NCBI GenBank assembly: GCA_002293525.1
Contig: DBDJ01000072.1
Location: 43,143-107,142 of the forward strand
Length of the DNA: 64,000 nucleotides
From: Lachnospiraceae bacterium UBA935
GTDB taxonomy: Bacteria; Bacillota; Clostridia; Lachnospirales; Lachnospiraceae
Direction: 5' to 3'
Numbering within the stretch: position 1 is the first letter of the stretch; the number at the start of each line of letters is the position of its first letter. Below are positions 43,134 to 51,104 of the stretch, piece after piece. Position numbers and translations under genes: made by a program. The notes beneath the pieces were generated by a model. The model did no database searches. It was given only the letters and a program-made list of their open reading frames with translations, and was not told the origin of the DNA.

Positions 43134-43205
43134 CAGCTCGTAGGGGAATCGAACCCCTGTTTCCGCCGTGAGAGGGCGGCGTCTTGACCGCTTGACCAAC
43201 GAGCC
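43134..43205 (-). tRNA. tRNA-Glu (anticodon CTC)
   Basis: A 72-base cloverleaf on the minus strand. The acceptor GGCTCGT pairs with ACGAGCT (position 1-72 is a G-U pair), the D-arm is TTGGTCAAGCGGTCAA, and the anticodon stem CCGCC/GGCGG holds the loop CTCTCAC with anticodon CTC. The T-arm is CAGGGGTTCGATTCCCCT. The discriminator base is G and CCA is not encoded. It reads GAG codons. It lies between rny and a terminator and may be cotranscribed with rny. Confidence 0.95.
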
Positions 43206-43212
43206 ATATTTT

Positions 43213-43240
43213 CACTTGCAATACTTTCGTATTGCAAGTG
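43213..43240 (-). other. Perfect 12-bp hairpin with GAAA tetraloop between rny and tRNA-Glu
   Basis: On the minus strand CACTTGCAATAC-GAAA-GTATTGCAAGTG is a perfect stem closed by a GNRA tetraloop. It begins 24 bases after the rny stop and ends seven bases before the tRNA. No T-run follows. It may stabilise the rny 3' end or separate rny from tRNA processing. Confidence 0.7.
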
Positions 43241-43264
43241 CTTGTTTACGGGCTTACCCGCTAT

Positions 43265-44809
43265 TTATTTTGCGTAATCAATCACGCGGGATTCGCGGAT
43301 CACATTTACTTTGATCTGTCCGGGATATTCCAGCTCGGCCTCTATCTGTTTCGATATATTGCGTGCCAGCAATACCATATCCGCGTCCGTGATCTGCTCC
43401 GGAACCACCATTACTCGAATCTCTCTACCTGCCTGAATTGCAAAAGATTTGTCAACACCTTTAAAATTGTTTGTGATTTCTTCTAACTGTTTCAGCCTGC
43501 TGGTATAAGTCTCCAGCGTCTCTCTTCTAGCTCCCGGCCTTGCCGCGGATATCGTATCAGAAGCTTGTACAATACATGCGACTAGGGACTGCGGTTCGGT
43601 ATCGCCATGATGGGACTCTACCGCATTGATAACTGTTGCTGATTCCCGGTATTTTCTACAGAGTTCAACACCCAGCTGGATGTGAGAGCCTTCCATCTCA
43701 TGATCCACTGCTTTACCGATGTCATGTAATAAGCCGGCTCGTTTCGCCATTCTGACATCCAGACCCATTTCTGCTGCAAGCAGACCGGATAACTGAGCCA
43801 CTTCGATGGAATGCTTTAATGCATTCTGACCATAACTTGTCCGAAATTTCATCTTACCAAGCAGCCTTACGAGCTCAGGATGAATGCCATGGACACCTAC
43901 CTCAAGAGTGGCGGCCTCGCCTTCCTCCTTGATCATAATGTCTACTTCTTTTTGCGCCTTTTCAACCATTTCCTCGATTCTGGCAGGATGGATACGCCCG
44001 TCTACGATCAGCTTTTCCAAGGCAATCCTGGCCACTTCCCGGCGAATCGGGTCAAATCCTGACAAGATAACCGCTTCCGGCGTATCATCGATGATCAGAT
44101 CCACACCGGTCAAAGTCTCAAGCGTCCGGATATTTCTACCCTCGCGGCCGATTATCCGTCCTTTCATTTCATCATTGGGCAATGGTACGACAGATATCGT
44201 GGTTTCCGACACATGGTCTGCGGCACATTTCTGAATAGCCGTTACTACGTATTCCTTGGCTTTCTTGTCGGCTTCTTCTTTGGCCCTGGTCTCAAGTTCC
44301 TTGACCAGAACAGCCGTTTCATGCTTTACTTCATCTTCAACAATTTTCAACAAATATTCTTTTGCTTGTTCGGAGGTTAAGCCTGAGATTCTTTCGAGTT
44401 CCTGTAATCTTTGTTCGTTTAATTTAGCAATCTCTTCACGTTGCTTTGACATTGTTTCTTCGCGGGCTGCTAAGCTGGATTCTTTCTTCTCGATCGCATC
44501 CGCCTTCTTATCAATGTTCTCTTCTTTCTGTTGAACCCGGCGTTCATAACGCTGCGCTTCGGCTCTTCTCTCTTTGATCTCCTTGTCCAGCTCGTTCTTA
44601 GTACGGATGGACTCTTCCTTCACTTCGAGCAGAGACTCGCGCTTTTTGGTTTCGGCAGTCTTCAATGCATCATCGATAATTTCCCTTGCCTTCTGCTCCG
44701 CATTGCCGATTTTGGATTCCGTTATCTTCTTGCGATAATTGATAGCCAACGTAGCGGTAATGGGTACAGCAACAATTAGAGTTGCTACTACTGCCAATAG
44801 ATATTCCAT
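43265..44809 (-). CDS. rny: Ribonuclease Y
   Basis: RNase Y is the membrane-bound endonuclease that starts mRNA decay in many Firmicutes. The 514-residue protein begins MEYLLAVVATLIVAVPI with one membrane segment, then a long coiled coil (about 30-200), a KH domain with IIGREGRNIRTLETLTG, and an HD domain (KRAGLLHDIGKAVDHE). I place the start at the ATG at 44809, 11 bases after AAGGAGG. The GTG at 44821 sits on that ribosome site. It follows recX. Confidence 0.96.
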   Translation of the reverse strand: MEYLLAVVATLIVAVPITATLAINYRKKITESKIGNAEQKAREIIDDALKTAETKKRESLLEVKEESIRTKNELDKEIKERRAEAQRYERRVQQKEENIDKKADAIEKKESSLAAREETMSKQREEIAKLNEQRLQELERISGLTSEQAKEYLLKIVEDEVKHETAVLVKELETRAKEEADKKAKEYVVTAIQKCAADHVSETTISVVPLPNDEMKGRIIGREGRNIRTLETLTGVDLIIDDTPEAVILSGFDPIRREVARIALEKLIVDGRIHPARIEEMVEKAQKEVDIMIKEEGEAATLEVGVHGIHPELVRLLGKMKFRTSYGQNALKHSIEVAQLSGLLAAEMGLDVRMAKRAGLLHDIGKAVDHEMEGSHIQLGVELCRKYRESATVINAVESHHGDTEPQSLVACIVQASDTISAARPGARRETLETYTSRLKQLEEITNNFKGVDKSFAIQAGREIRVMVVPEQITDADMVLLARNISKQIEAELEYPGQIKVNVIRESRVIDYAK

Positions 44810-44921
44810 ATACAGGAGCACCTCCTTATTAAATTTTCATTGTACAATTATCTATCATAGAATGATATGTAGCTCATACATTCTAAAAGCGATTTACAAT
44901 ACTTCAATTTTATACGCAAAT

Positions 44922-45539
44922 TTATGGTATGTCAAGCAAAAGTACACGCATAATTGTCTCTATTTGAAATCCCTTTCGATATAAAAACGCAGACATTCTT
45001 CTTTTTTCCTGATAATTCGCGGTATTTTTATCGTAATTTTTCTTTTTCAGCCAGTTTTCAATTTGGATTTTTTCGATTTGCTCTTGGGCTTCGGTCGCGG
45101 TATTTTTCCAAATTTCTGTTGAGACATCTATAGGAATGCCTTTTTGGCTGAGGGTGTTGAGGATGTGAGTCTTGCTTCGGGAACTTATGTGGGCCGAGAT
45201 GTAATCTTGCGCGTATTGTTTGTCATCCACATAACCATAGGAACGGACGTAGTCTATGGCGGCGCGGGCGATGTCGTGGGGATAGAAGCTGCGGCATAGT
45301 TTGTCATACAGCTGTTTCTCGGTATAGCGCATGTTCTGCAGGAGGTGCATGCAGCGGAGGCGGGCGCGTTTCGGGAGTAGTTCCTGAGTAATCTGGTGAT
45401 AGGAGGATTCGGTGAGGGGAGCGTCCTTTTCTATGTGATAGAGACGGAGGTCTTTTTTGTAGAGAAGGAAGGCGAAGGTATTGTCGATGTAGATTTTGTA
45501 GCGGGATTGAGAATGTTCGATGATATCGGTGATGGTCAT
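44922..45539 (-). CDS. recX: Regulatory protein RecX
   Basis: RecX binds RecA filaments and modulates recombinase activity. The 205-residue form starts at the ATG at 45539 (MTITDIIEHSQSRYKIYID) with AAAGGAA upstream. Reading on to 45611 adds a Pro-rich stretch without family support. It has the helical repeats of the family (AIDYVRSYGYVDDKQYAQDY). It lies downstream of recA across a structured GC-rich spacer. Confidence 0.88.
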   Translation of the reverse strand: MTITDIIEHSQSRYKIYIDNTFAFLLYKKDLRLYHIEKDAPLTESSYHQITQELLPKRARLRCMHLLQNMRYTEKQLYDKLCRSFYPHDIARAAIDYVRSYGYVDDKQYAQDYISAHISSRSKTHILNTLSQKGIPIDVSTEIWKNTATEAQEQIEKIQIENWLKKKNYDKNTANYQEKRRMSAFLYRKGFQIETIMRVLLLDIP

Positions 45540-45628
45540 GGGAAAAGGTTCCTTTGCTGGGGTAGGGGAGATTTCAGGGACGGAGGCTGCTGGCCGACCA
45601 GCTTCCGGCACCGTCAGGCTCCCAGGGA

Positions 45629-45671
45629 CAGGGCCGCTACGCTTGCCTCACTGCGGATGCGACGGCCCCTG
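45629..45671. other. GC-rich hairpin in the recA-recX spacer
   Basis: CAGGGCCGCTACGC (45629-45642) and GCGACGGCCCCTG (45659-45671) pair with small bulges. A further short GC-rich inverted repeat (CTGG-CCGA-CCAG) occurs at about 45590. No T-run follows. It could act as a partial barrier between recA and recX, or be a fragment of a dispersed repeat. Confidence 0.45.
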
Positions 45672-45722
45672 AAAACTCCGGCAAACCCAAAGCGCATAAA
45701 ATATCGTCCAGTGGGGCTACTG

Positions 45723-46775
45723 TTATGATTGTGACTGTACTTGTGCTTTTGAGGCTTTGGCGGGAGCCGGAGCGGGGGGAGCGATAAGGCCGAAATGAGT
45801 ACGTACTTTCGACTCGATTTCCTGGCATACAGCCGGATTATCCTTCAGGTACTGCTTGGCATTTTCGCGGCCTTGACCGATCTTGGTGCCTTCGTAGGAG
45901 TACCAGGCGCCGCCTTTGCTGACGATGTTTACTTGGACGGCGAGGTCTAGGATGTCACCTTCTTGAGAGATGCCTTCGCCGAACATGATGTCGAACTCGG
46001 CTTCTTTGAAGGGAGGGGCAATTTTATTCTTGACAATTTTTACTCTGGTGCGGTTGCCCACTACATCGCCGCTTTGTTTTAAGGATTCTATTCTTCTTAC
46101 GTCAAGGCGGATGGACGAGTAGAACTTGAGGGCGCGGCCGCCAGTGGTAGTTTCTGGGTTGCCGAACATCACGCCGAGTTTCTCGCGGAGCTGGTTGATA
46201 AAGATTACTGTACAGTTGGATTTGCTGATGACAGCAGTCAGCTTACGCAGGGCCTGGGACATTAAGCGGGCCTGAAGGCCCATATGGGCATCACCCATAT
46301 CGCCGTCGATTTCCTGTTTGGGGACAAGGGCGGCTACGGAGTCTACTACAACGATGTCGATGGCACCGGAACGAACCATGGTTTCGGCAATCTCTAAGCC
46401 TTGCTCGCCAGTGTCAGGCTGGGATATGTAGAGGTTGTCAATATCTACGCCGATATTCTTGGCATAGACGGGGTCTAATGCATGTTCGGCATCAATGAAG
46501 CCGGCAATGCCGCCACGCTTTTGTACTTCTGCTATCATATGTAAAGTGACTGTGGTCTTGCCGCTGGATTCCGGGCCGTAAATCTCTATGATCCTGCCCT
46601 TGGGGATACCGCCGGAGCCTAGGGCAATATCCAGGCTGAGGGAGCCGGAGGGCGTCGTCTCTACGTTGAGCTGAGCCGCCGGATCACCAAGTTTCATGAC
46701 GGCGCCTTTGCCGAACTGCTTCTCTATCTGGCCTAATGCCGCATCAAGTGCCTTTAATTTGTCTTCTCTTTCCAT
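45723..46775 (-). CDS. recA: Recombinase RecA
   Basis: RecA forms filaments on single-stranded DNA, drives strand exchange and triggers LexA cleavage. The 350-residue protein has Walker A GPESSGKTT (about 65-73), VVDSVAALVPKQEIDGDMGD and the L2 loop with NQLREKLGVMFGNPETTTGG. The C-terminal tail is rich in Ala, Pro and Lys instead of the usual acidic residues. The ATG at 46775 has AAGGAG upstream. Two LexA boxes lie at its promoter. Confidence 0.98.
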   Translation of the reverse strand: MEREDKLKALDAALGQIEKQFGKGAVMKLGDPAAQLNVETTPSGSLSLDIALGSGGIPKGRIIEIYGPESSGKTTVTLHMIAEVQKRGGIAGFIDAEHALDPVYAKNIGVDIDNLYISQPDTGEQGLEIAETMVRSGAIDIVVVDSVAALVPKQEIDGDMGDAHMGLQARLMSQALRKLTAVISKSNCTVIFINQLREKLGVMFGNPETTTGGRALKFYSSIRLDVRRIESLKQSGDVVGNRTRVKIVKNKIAPPFKEAEFDIMFGEGISQEGDILDLAVQVNIVSKGGAWYSYEGTKIGQGRENAKQYLKDNPAVCQEIESKVRTHFGLIAPPAPAPAKASKAQVQSQS

Positions 46776-46791
46776 GTTATTCTCCTTGTGT

Positions 46792-46803
46792 GAACATTTG
46801 TTC
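46792..46803. promoter_or_regulatory. LexA box 2 of recA (leader)
   Basis: GAACAAATGTTC, a perfect palindrome (minus strand), is the core of the Gram-positive LexA site (CGAACRNRYGTTYC). It lies in the 5' leader 17-28 bases upstream of the recA start codon. Confidence 0.75.
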
Positions 46804-46810
46804 TTATTAC

Positions 46811-46839
46811 AATATAAAACAAACGTTCGGTGTTGTCAA
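46811..46839 (-). promoter_or_regulatory. recA: recA promoter with LexA box 1 in the spacer
   Basis: TTGACA (46834-46839), 17 bases, TATATT (46811-46816) on the minus strand. The spacer contains CGAACGTTTGTTTT (46816-46829), a near match to the LexA consensus. LexA bound here would block polymerase, so recA is SOS-regulated. Confidence 0.85.
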
Positions 46840-47163
46840 TGATTATTTTGAGGTTTTCGCCTTATTAATATTCTGGTTTATTCGGGCTGTTATATTATGA
46901 ATCCAAAAATGGCAGAAGTTGGCTGGGTAAAGCAAAACAAGCGGTTCAGAGTGTTTCTGATCGACCGGTATCTAATTGAATAAGATTTCCAGTAAAATTA
47001 ATTTACCACAGTTCCTATTGGATTGCAAGACAGTTTTGTAAATGCGTTTTGTGCGTTTATGCGCAAACTGAAGGATTAGAGACTTCTGAGAGTTGCGAGA
47101 TCCAAAATGCAATTTCTGTTATTCATATTTTTGATTGACATTATGCTCATAATAAGGCAAACT
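46840..47163. other. Intergenic region between pgsA and recA promoter
   Basis: About 320 bases without a gene I can support. I see no T-run terminator for pgsA. A weak stem (TTTGCGC...GCACAAA type) lies near 47050-47070. Nothing else was recognised on either strand. Confidence 0.4.
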
Positions 47164-47694
47164 TTAATTTTTCATCACTTCTTTATTCTTATACAGATAA
47201 TCAATAAGCGATATCACCGTCAGAGCAACGGCGATCCATGCCGTCACCGCGGTGACAGTCCGGAGCCATGCAAGGTCGGCAATCATCAGGCATACCATAA
47301 TAATCTGGAAGACGGTCTTAAACTTACCCCAGTAGCTTGCTGCTATCACGACACCCTTGTCTGCGGCCACCAGCCGGAAACCGCTGATGATGAACTCGCG
47401 TGCGATAATCAGGATCACCATCCACGATGCGATCCGGCCAAGCTCAATCAGGCAGATCAAAGCCGAGCATACCAACAGCTTATCGGCAAGCGGATCCATG
47501 AACTTGCCGAAATTGGTAACCAAGTCATATTTGCGGGCTATCATACCATCAAGCAGGTCGGTCAAGCTGGCGATGACAAAGATCCCTAAAGCAATATAAT
47601 TGTGGTATGGTATCGCCGGTATCAACAAGGCGACGACGAAAAAAGGAATCATAATCATTCGTAATATAGTCAGTTTATTCGGCAGATTCATCAC
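47164..47694 (-). CDS. pgsA: CDP-diacylglycerol-glycerol-3-phosphate 3-phosphatidyltransferase
   Basis: PgsA makes phosphatidylglycerol phosphate in the membrane. The 176-residue protein has several hydrophobic segments and the CDP-alcohol phosphotransferase motif spread over DLLDGMIARKYDLVTNFG and KFMDPLADK (D-G-x2-A-R-x8-G-x3-D-x3-D). It overlaps the end of rimO by 20 bases, so translation is coupled. The order gmk-rpoZ-rimO-pgsA is common in Clostridia. Confidence 0.95.
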   Translation of the reverse strand: MMNLPNKLTILRMIMIPFFVVALLIPAIPYHNYIALGIFVIASLTDLLDGMIARKYDLVTNFGKFMDPLADKLLVCSALICLIELGRIASWMVILIIAREFIISGFRLVAADKGVVIAASYWGKFKTVFQIIMVCLMIADLAWLRTVTAVTAWIAVALTVISLIDYLYKNKEVMKN

Positions 47695-49045
47695 ATATTT
47701 CTCCTGTCAGGTCATATTCATATGAGCCAGTCACCTTGACTTTGACAAAATCCCCGCTCATCAGGATCCGGTCCGTATCAATGAAAAGAAAGCCGTCCAC
47801 GTCGGGAGCATCACGCCAGGTTCTGGCCACGTAGGTATAAACGTCTGGCGCCGGCTCAAAATCAGGATCCGGTTCAGTCTCAATCCTTCCTTCGACCATG
47901 ACCATGATTTCCCGGCCGATCAGTTCATCGGCCGCCGCAAAGGCAATGGCCTGCTGCAGTTCCATGATCTCTGCACGGCGCTCCTGTTTACACTCTTCGG
48001 AGATCTGGTCAGGCATTCCGGCCGCCGGCGTATCTTCTTCAGGGGAGTAGGGAAAGACGCCCAGTCGGTCAAAATGTACTTCTTCGACCAGCTTCAGGCT
48101 TTCCTGATGTTCTTCTGGAGTTTCGCCGGGGAAACCGGCAATCAGGGTTGTACGGATACCGATGTCGGGAATCTCGCGGCGGAGCCGGGCTATCAGTTCC
48201 TTGATTGCACTGGAGCTGATCTTCCGTCCCATCCGCTTTAAAACCGGATCAGCTCCGTGTTGAATAGGGATATCCAGATAATGGCATATTTTCTCTTCCC
48301 GTTTTATCACATCGATCAATTCATCGGTGATTTCTTCCGGATAGCAGTAAAGGATCCTGATCCAATACAAGCCGCTGATGCGGCATAGCTTTGTCAACAG
48401 TTCCGGCAGGGACTTCTCGCCATATAAATCCGCTCCGTAGAGGGTGGTCTCCTGGGCTACCAGGATTAATTCCTTTACTCCCTCCGCTGCCAGCTCCTGC
48501 GCTTCTTTCAGCAGCTGTTCCATGGGGATGCTGCGGTAATTGCCCCTGATCTTGGGGATGATGCAATAAGTACAGTGTTTGTCGCAGCCCTCGGCGATTT
48601 TCAGATAAGCATAGTGGCCGCCGGTGGTTACCACCCGTTTCTGGCCGCCGACCGGCGGGGTGTCCAGCTCCTCAAAATAATTGGCCGCCCGGTGCCCCAG
48701 GGCTTCGTCGATCGCGGCAGCGATCGAAGCGGTTGCGGCCGTACCGACGATAGCATCTACTTCTGGGATTTCCTTCTGGATTTCCTCCCGGTAACGCTGC
48801 GCCAGGCAGCCGGTTACGATCAGGGCTTTCAGCTGACCGGTTTTTTTCCGCTCGGCCATTTCTAAGATCGTATGGATGCTTTCTTCTTTAGCGTCATGAA
48901 TAAAACAGCAGGTATTGATAACAATAATATCTGCTGTCTCCTCATCATCGGTAAAAGTATAACCTTTTTCCATAAGCATACCGAGCATGACTTCCGAATC
49001 CACGAGATTCTTGTCACAGCCCAGCGAAACAAATAAAATCTGCAT
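47675..49045 (-). CDS. rimO: Ribosomal protein S12 methylthiotransferase RimO
   Basis: RimO adds a methylthio group to an Asp of ribosomal protein S12. The 456-residue radical SAM enzyme has the N-terminal UPF0004 domain (FVSLGCDKNLVDSEVMLG; Cys in NTCCFI and TGCLAQRY), the radical SAM motif CDKHCTYCIIPKIRG and a C-terminal TRAM domain. The tail EPAPDVYTYVARTWRDAPDVD (shown in full only to 20 residues elsewhere) is the RimO-type TRAM. The gene lies eight bases after rpoZ. Confidence 0.95.
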   Translation of the reverse strand: MQILFVSLGCDKNLVDSEVMLGMLMEKGYTFTDDEETADIIVINTCCFIHDAKEESIHTILEMAERKKTGQLKALIVTGCLAQRYREEIQKEIPEVDAIVGTAATASIAAAIDEALGHRAANYFEELDTPPVGGQKRVVTTGGHYAYLKIAEGCDKHCTYCIIPKIRGNYRSIPMEQLLKEAQELAAEGVKELILVAQETTLYGADLYGEKSLPELLTKLCRISGLYWIRILYCYPEEITDELIDVIKREEKICHYLDIPIQHGADPVLKRMGRKISSSAIKELIARLRREIPDIGIRTTLIAGFPGETPEEHQESLKLVEEVHFDRLGVFPYSPEEDTPAAGMPDQISEECKQERRAEIMELQQAIAFAAADELIGREIMVMVEGRIETEPDPDFEPAPDVYTYVARTWRDAPDVDGFLFIDTDRILMSGDFVKVKVTGSYEYDLTGEICDESAE

Positions 49046-49053
49046 AATCCTGC

Positions 49054-49395
49054 CTATTCTTCAGCCGTTTCCTCAAGATCACCGCCTGCCGGTTCATCTC
49101 CGGCATCATCCATTTCCCCGAGGTCGATAATGATTTCTTCTGCCGCTGCCTTGTTGCGGGCAGCTTCTTCTTCGGTCAAGATCTTGATTTTACCCTGATT
49201 TAATTCTTCTACTGCCATGGACAGCGGTTTTTTCCTAGCGCTGCCGACCAAGGCATCATCTCCTGATATCAGCTGCCTGGCTCTTTTGGAAGTAGCCATG
49301 ACAATCGAATATCTGCTGTTGACTACCGGAGCTTCACCGGGCTCTACCTCACTGTTGACTACTTTCATTAAGTCTGAATATGACGGATGTAACAT
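49054..49395 (-). CDS. rpoZ: DNA-directed RNA polymerase subunit omega
   Basis: Omega helps assemble and stabilise RNA polymerase. The 113-residue protein has the family core (NSRYSIVMATSKRARQLISG, then KKPLSMAVEELNQGKI). A C-terminal acidic extension of about 35 residues (rich in Glu, Asp and Ala) makes it longer than the typical 70-90. Its start overlaps the gmk stop by one base. Confidence 0.94.
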   Translation of the reverse strand: MLHPSYSDLMKVVNSEVEPGEAPVVNSRYSIVMATSKRARQLISGDDALVGSARKKPLSMAVEELNQGKIKILTEEEAARNKAAAEEIIIDLGEMDDAGDEPAGGDLEETAEE

Positions 49396-50009
49396 TATTC
49401 AAGCTCCTCTCGCATTTTTTTGATTAAATCCCGGTTCCGAGCCGGCGCGGCATGAGCCGCAGTGATAATGGAATGCAGCTGGCGCACGCATTGATCCAGA
49501 TCGTCGTTGATCACGATGTACTCATAATTTTCGATGCCGGCGGCTTCTTCCCTGGCACGGCTTAAGCGCTTTTCAATGTTTTCACGGCTTTCCGTCCCTC
49601 TTTGCTCCAGCCTTTGCTTCAGTTCGGCAATGCTGGGAGGCATGACAAACAAGAGCAGGGCGGAGGGGAATTTGTGCTTTACTTCCAAGGCACCTTGAAT
49701 CTCGATTTCCAGAACCACGTCTTTGCCTTCAGTAAGTTTCTTTTCCACATATTCTACAGGGGTTCCATAGTAATTGTCAAGATAGTTTGCATACTCTACC
49801 AGTTTATCTTGTACAATTGCCGTTTCAAACTGTTCCCTGGATACAAAATAATACTCCCGGCCATCCTCTTCTCCCTCTCTGGGCGCCCGCGTAGTCATGG
49901 ATATGGACAGGGCATAATTGTCATATTCCTGTACCAGCTTCTTCATCAACGTCCCTTTTCCTGCCCCTGAAAATCCCGATACAACAATTAAGATTCCCTT
50001 ACGTTTCAT
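49395..50009 (-). CDS. gmk: Guanylate kinase
   Basis: Gmk phosphorylates GMP to GDP. The 204-residue protein starts at the ATG at 50009 (MKRKGILIVVSGFSGAGKGT), with GGGAG six bases upstream; a TTG reading to 50051 has no ribosome site. The P-loop GFSGAGKGTL and the GMP-binding SMTTRAPREGEEDGREYYFV-type segment are intact. It lies between yicC and rpoZ. The remA (DUF370) gene often found between yicC and gmk is absent; only a short repeat hairpin lies there. Confidence 0.96.
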   Translation of the reverse strand: MKRKGILIVVSGFSGAGKGTLMKKLVQEYDNYALSISMTTRAPREGEEDGREYYFVSREQFETAIVQDKLVEYANYLDNYYGTPVEYVEKKLTEGKDVVLEIEIQGALEVKHKFPSALLLFVMPPSIAELKQRLEQRGTESRENIEKRLSRAREEAAGIENYEYIVINDDLDQCVRQLHSIITAAHAAPARNRDLIKKMREELE

Positions 50010-50068
50010 TGTGGCTCCCGTCGTAGTTTTATCTGTATTTGATTCGGTCAAAATTATGTATTATTTAG

Positions 50069-50091
50069 GGAAACGCTGATGCAGCGTTTCC
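50069..50091. repeat. Perfect palindromic hairpin, short relative of the spoIIIA repeat
   Basis: GGAAACGCTG-ATG-CAGCGTTTCC is a perfect 10-bp stem with a three-base loop. It lies seven bases after the yicC stop. It shares GGAAACGCTGATGCA and flanking TATTTA with the element at 17954-18080. There is no T-run on the yicC side, so it is a repeat unit more than a terminator, though it may protect the yicC 3' end. Confidence 0.7.
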
Positions 50092-50097
50092 TTCGCT

Positions 50098-50976
50098 TTA
50101 TTCGATGTTCTGTATCTGTTCTCGGATCTTCTCGATCTCTGTCTTTAATTCGATCGCACTGTTGGTGACCTCAAGGTCACCGGCTTTAGAAAGTATCGTA
50201 TTCGCTTCACGGTTCATTTCCTGGGCCAGAAAATCCAGCTTCCTGCCGATTCCGCCGCCGGCCGACAACGTCGCCCCGGTAGCTTCGATGTGGCTGTTCA
50301 GCCGGACAAGCTCTTCATCCACACAGGTCTTATCGGCAAAAAGGGTAACCTCCATCAAAAGCCGGTTCTCATCGATCTGGCTGTCTTCCAGCAATGCCCG
50401 GACCTTTTCTTCCAGTTTCTGCCGGTAAGCGGCCACGATCTGTGGGGAACGCTGGCTGATAAACCCGACATTGGCTTTCATGCCTGCCAGCTTGAGCAGC
50501 AGGTCATTGCGCAGGTTTTCCCCTTCTTTGATCCGGCTTTCCACGAAACTGCCGGCAGCACCGGTCAGTGCCTTTTTAAGAAGGTTCCACAGTTCTTCTT
50601 CGTTGACCGTCTGCTCTTCCATAGTAAGAACCTCGGGGTACCGGGACAGCGTCGATACCCTGATATCATTGTCCAAGGAAAAATCTGCCGCTATTTGCTT
50701 CAGATAGCCTATGTATTCTGCCGCGATATCACGGTTATACTTTACACAGAGATTGGATTCGGTGTAATCTTCATAGGCGATAAAGATGTCTACTTTGCCC
50801 CTTTGCAGATAGTTTTTCAGTTCGTTCCTGATCGCCGTTTCAAAAAAATTGAGTTTCTTGGGCATCTTTATGTTGAAATCCAGGTATCTGTGGTTAACCG
50901 CTTTAATCTCCACGGTGATCTTGCGGTCTCCTTCCTGAATCTCACATCTTCCGAAGCCGGTCATGCTTTTTATCAT
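50098..50976 (-). CDS. YicC family endoribonuclease
   Basis: YicC-family proteins are conserved endoribonucleases linked to stationary phase and sRNA turnover. The 292-residue protein begins MIKSMTGFGRCEI, the family signature, and ends with the DUF1732-type segment GRKLDFLAQEMNREANTILS. I chose the ATG at 50976 for the family start, though only a weak GGGACA precedes it. A reading to 51009 adds 11 residues. It is the first gene of yicC-gmk-rpoZ-rimO-pgsA. Confidence 0.93.
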   Translation of the reverse strand: MIKSMTGFGRCEIQEGDRKITVEIKAVNHRYLDFNIKMPKKLNFFETAIRNELKNYLQRGKVDIFIAYEDYTESNLCVKYNRDIAAEYIGYLKQIAADFSLDNDIRVSTLSRYPEVLTMEEQTVNEEELWNLLKKALTGAAGSFVESRIKEGENLRNDLLLKLAGMKANVGFISQRSPQIVAAYRQKLEEKVRALLEDSQIDENRLLMEVTLFADKTCVDEELVRLNSHIEATGATLSAGGGIGRKLDFLAQEMNREANTILSKAGDLEVTNSAIELKTEIEKIREQIQNIE

Positions 50977-51104
50977 TCTTTGTCCCATCTGCGGCTCTGC
51001 CGCATCCAAATCAGTAGTTTGCCTATGCTGCTGTTCACCGATTACTCACATGTCCATTATTATAAGCTAACCGCCACGGTACGTCAAGACTGCAAACACT
51101 AATG

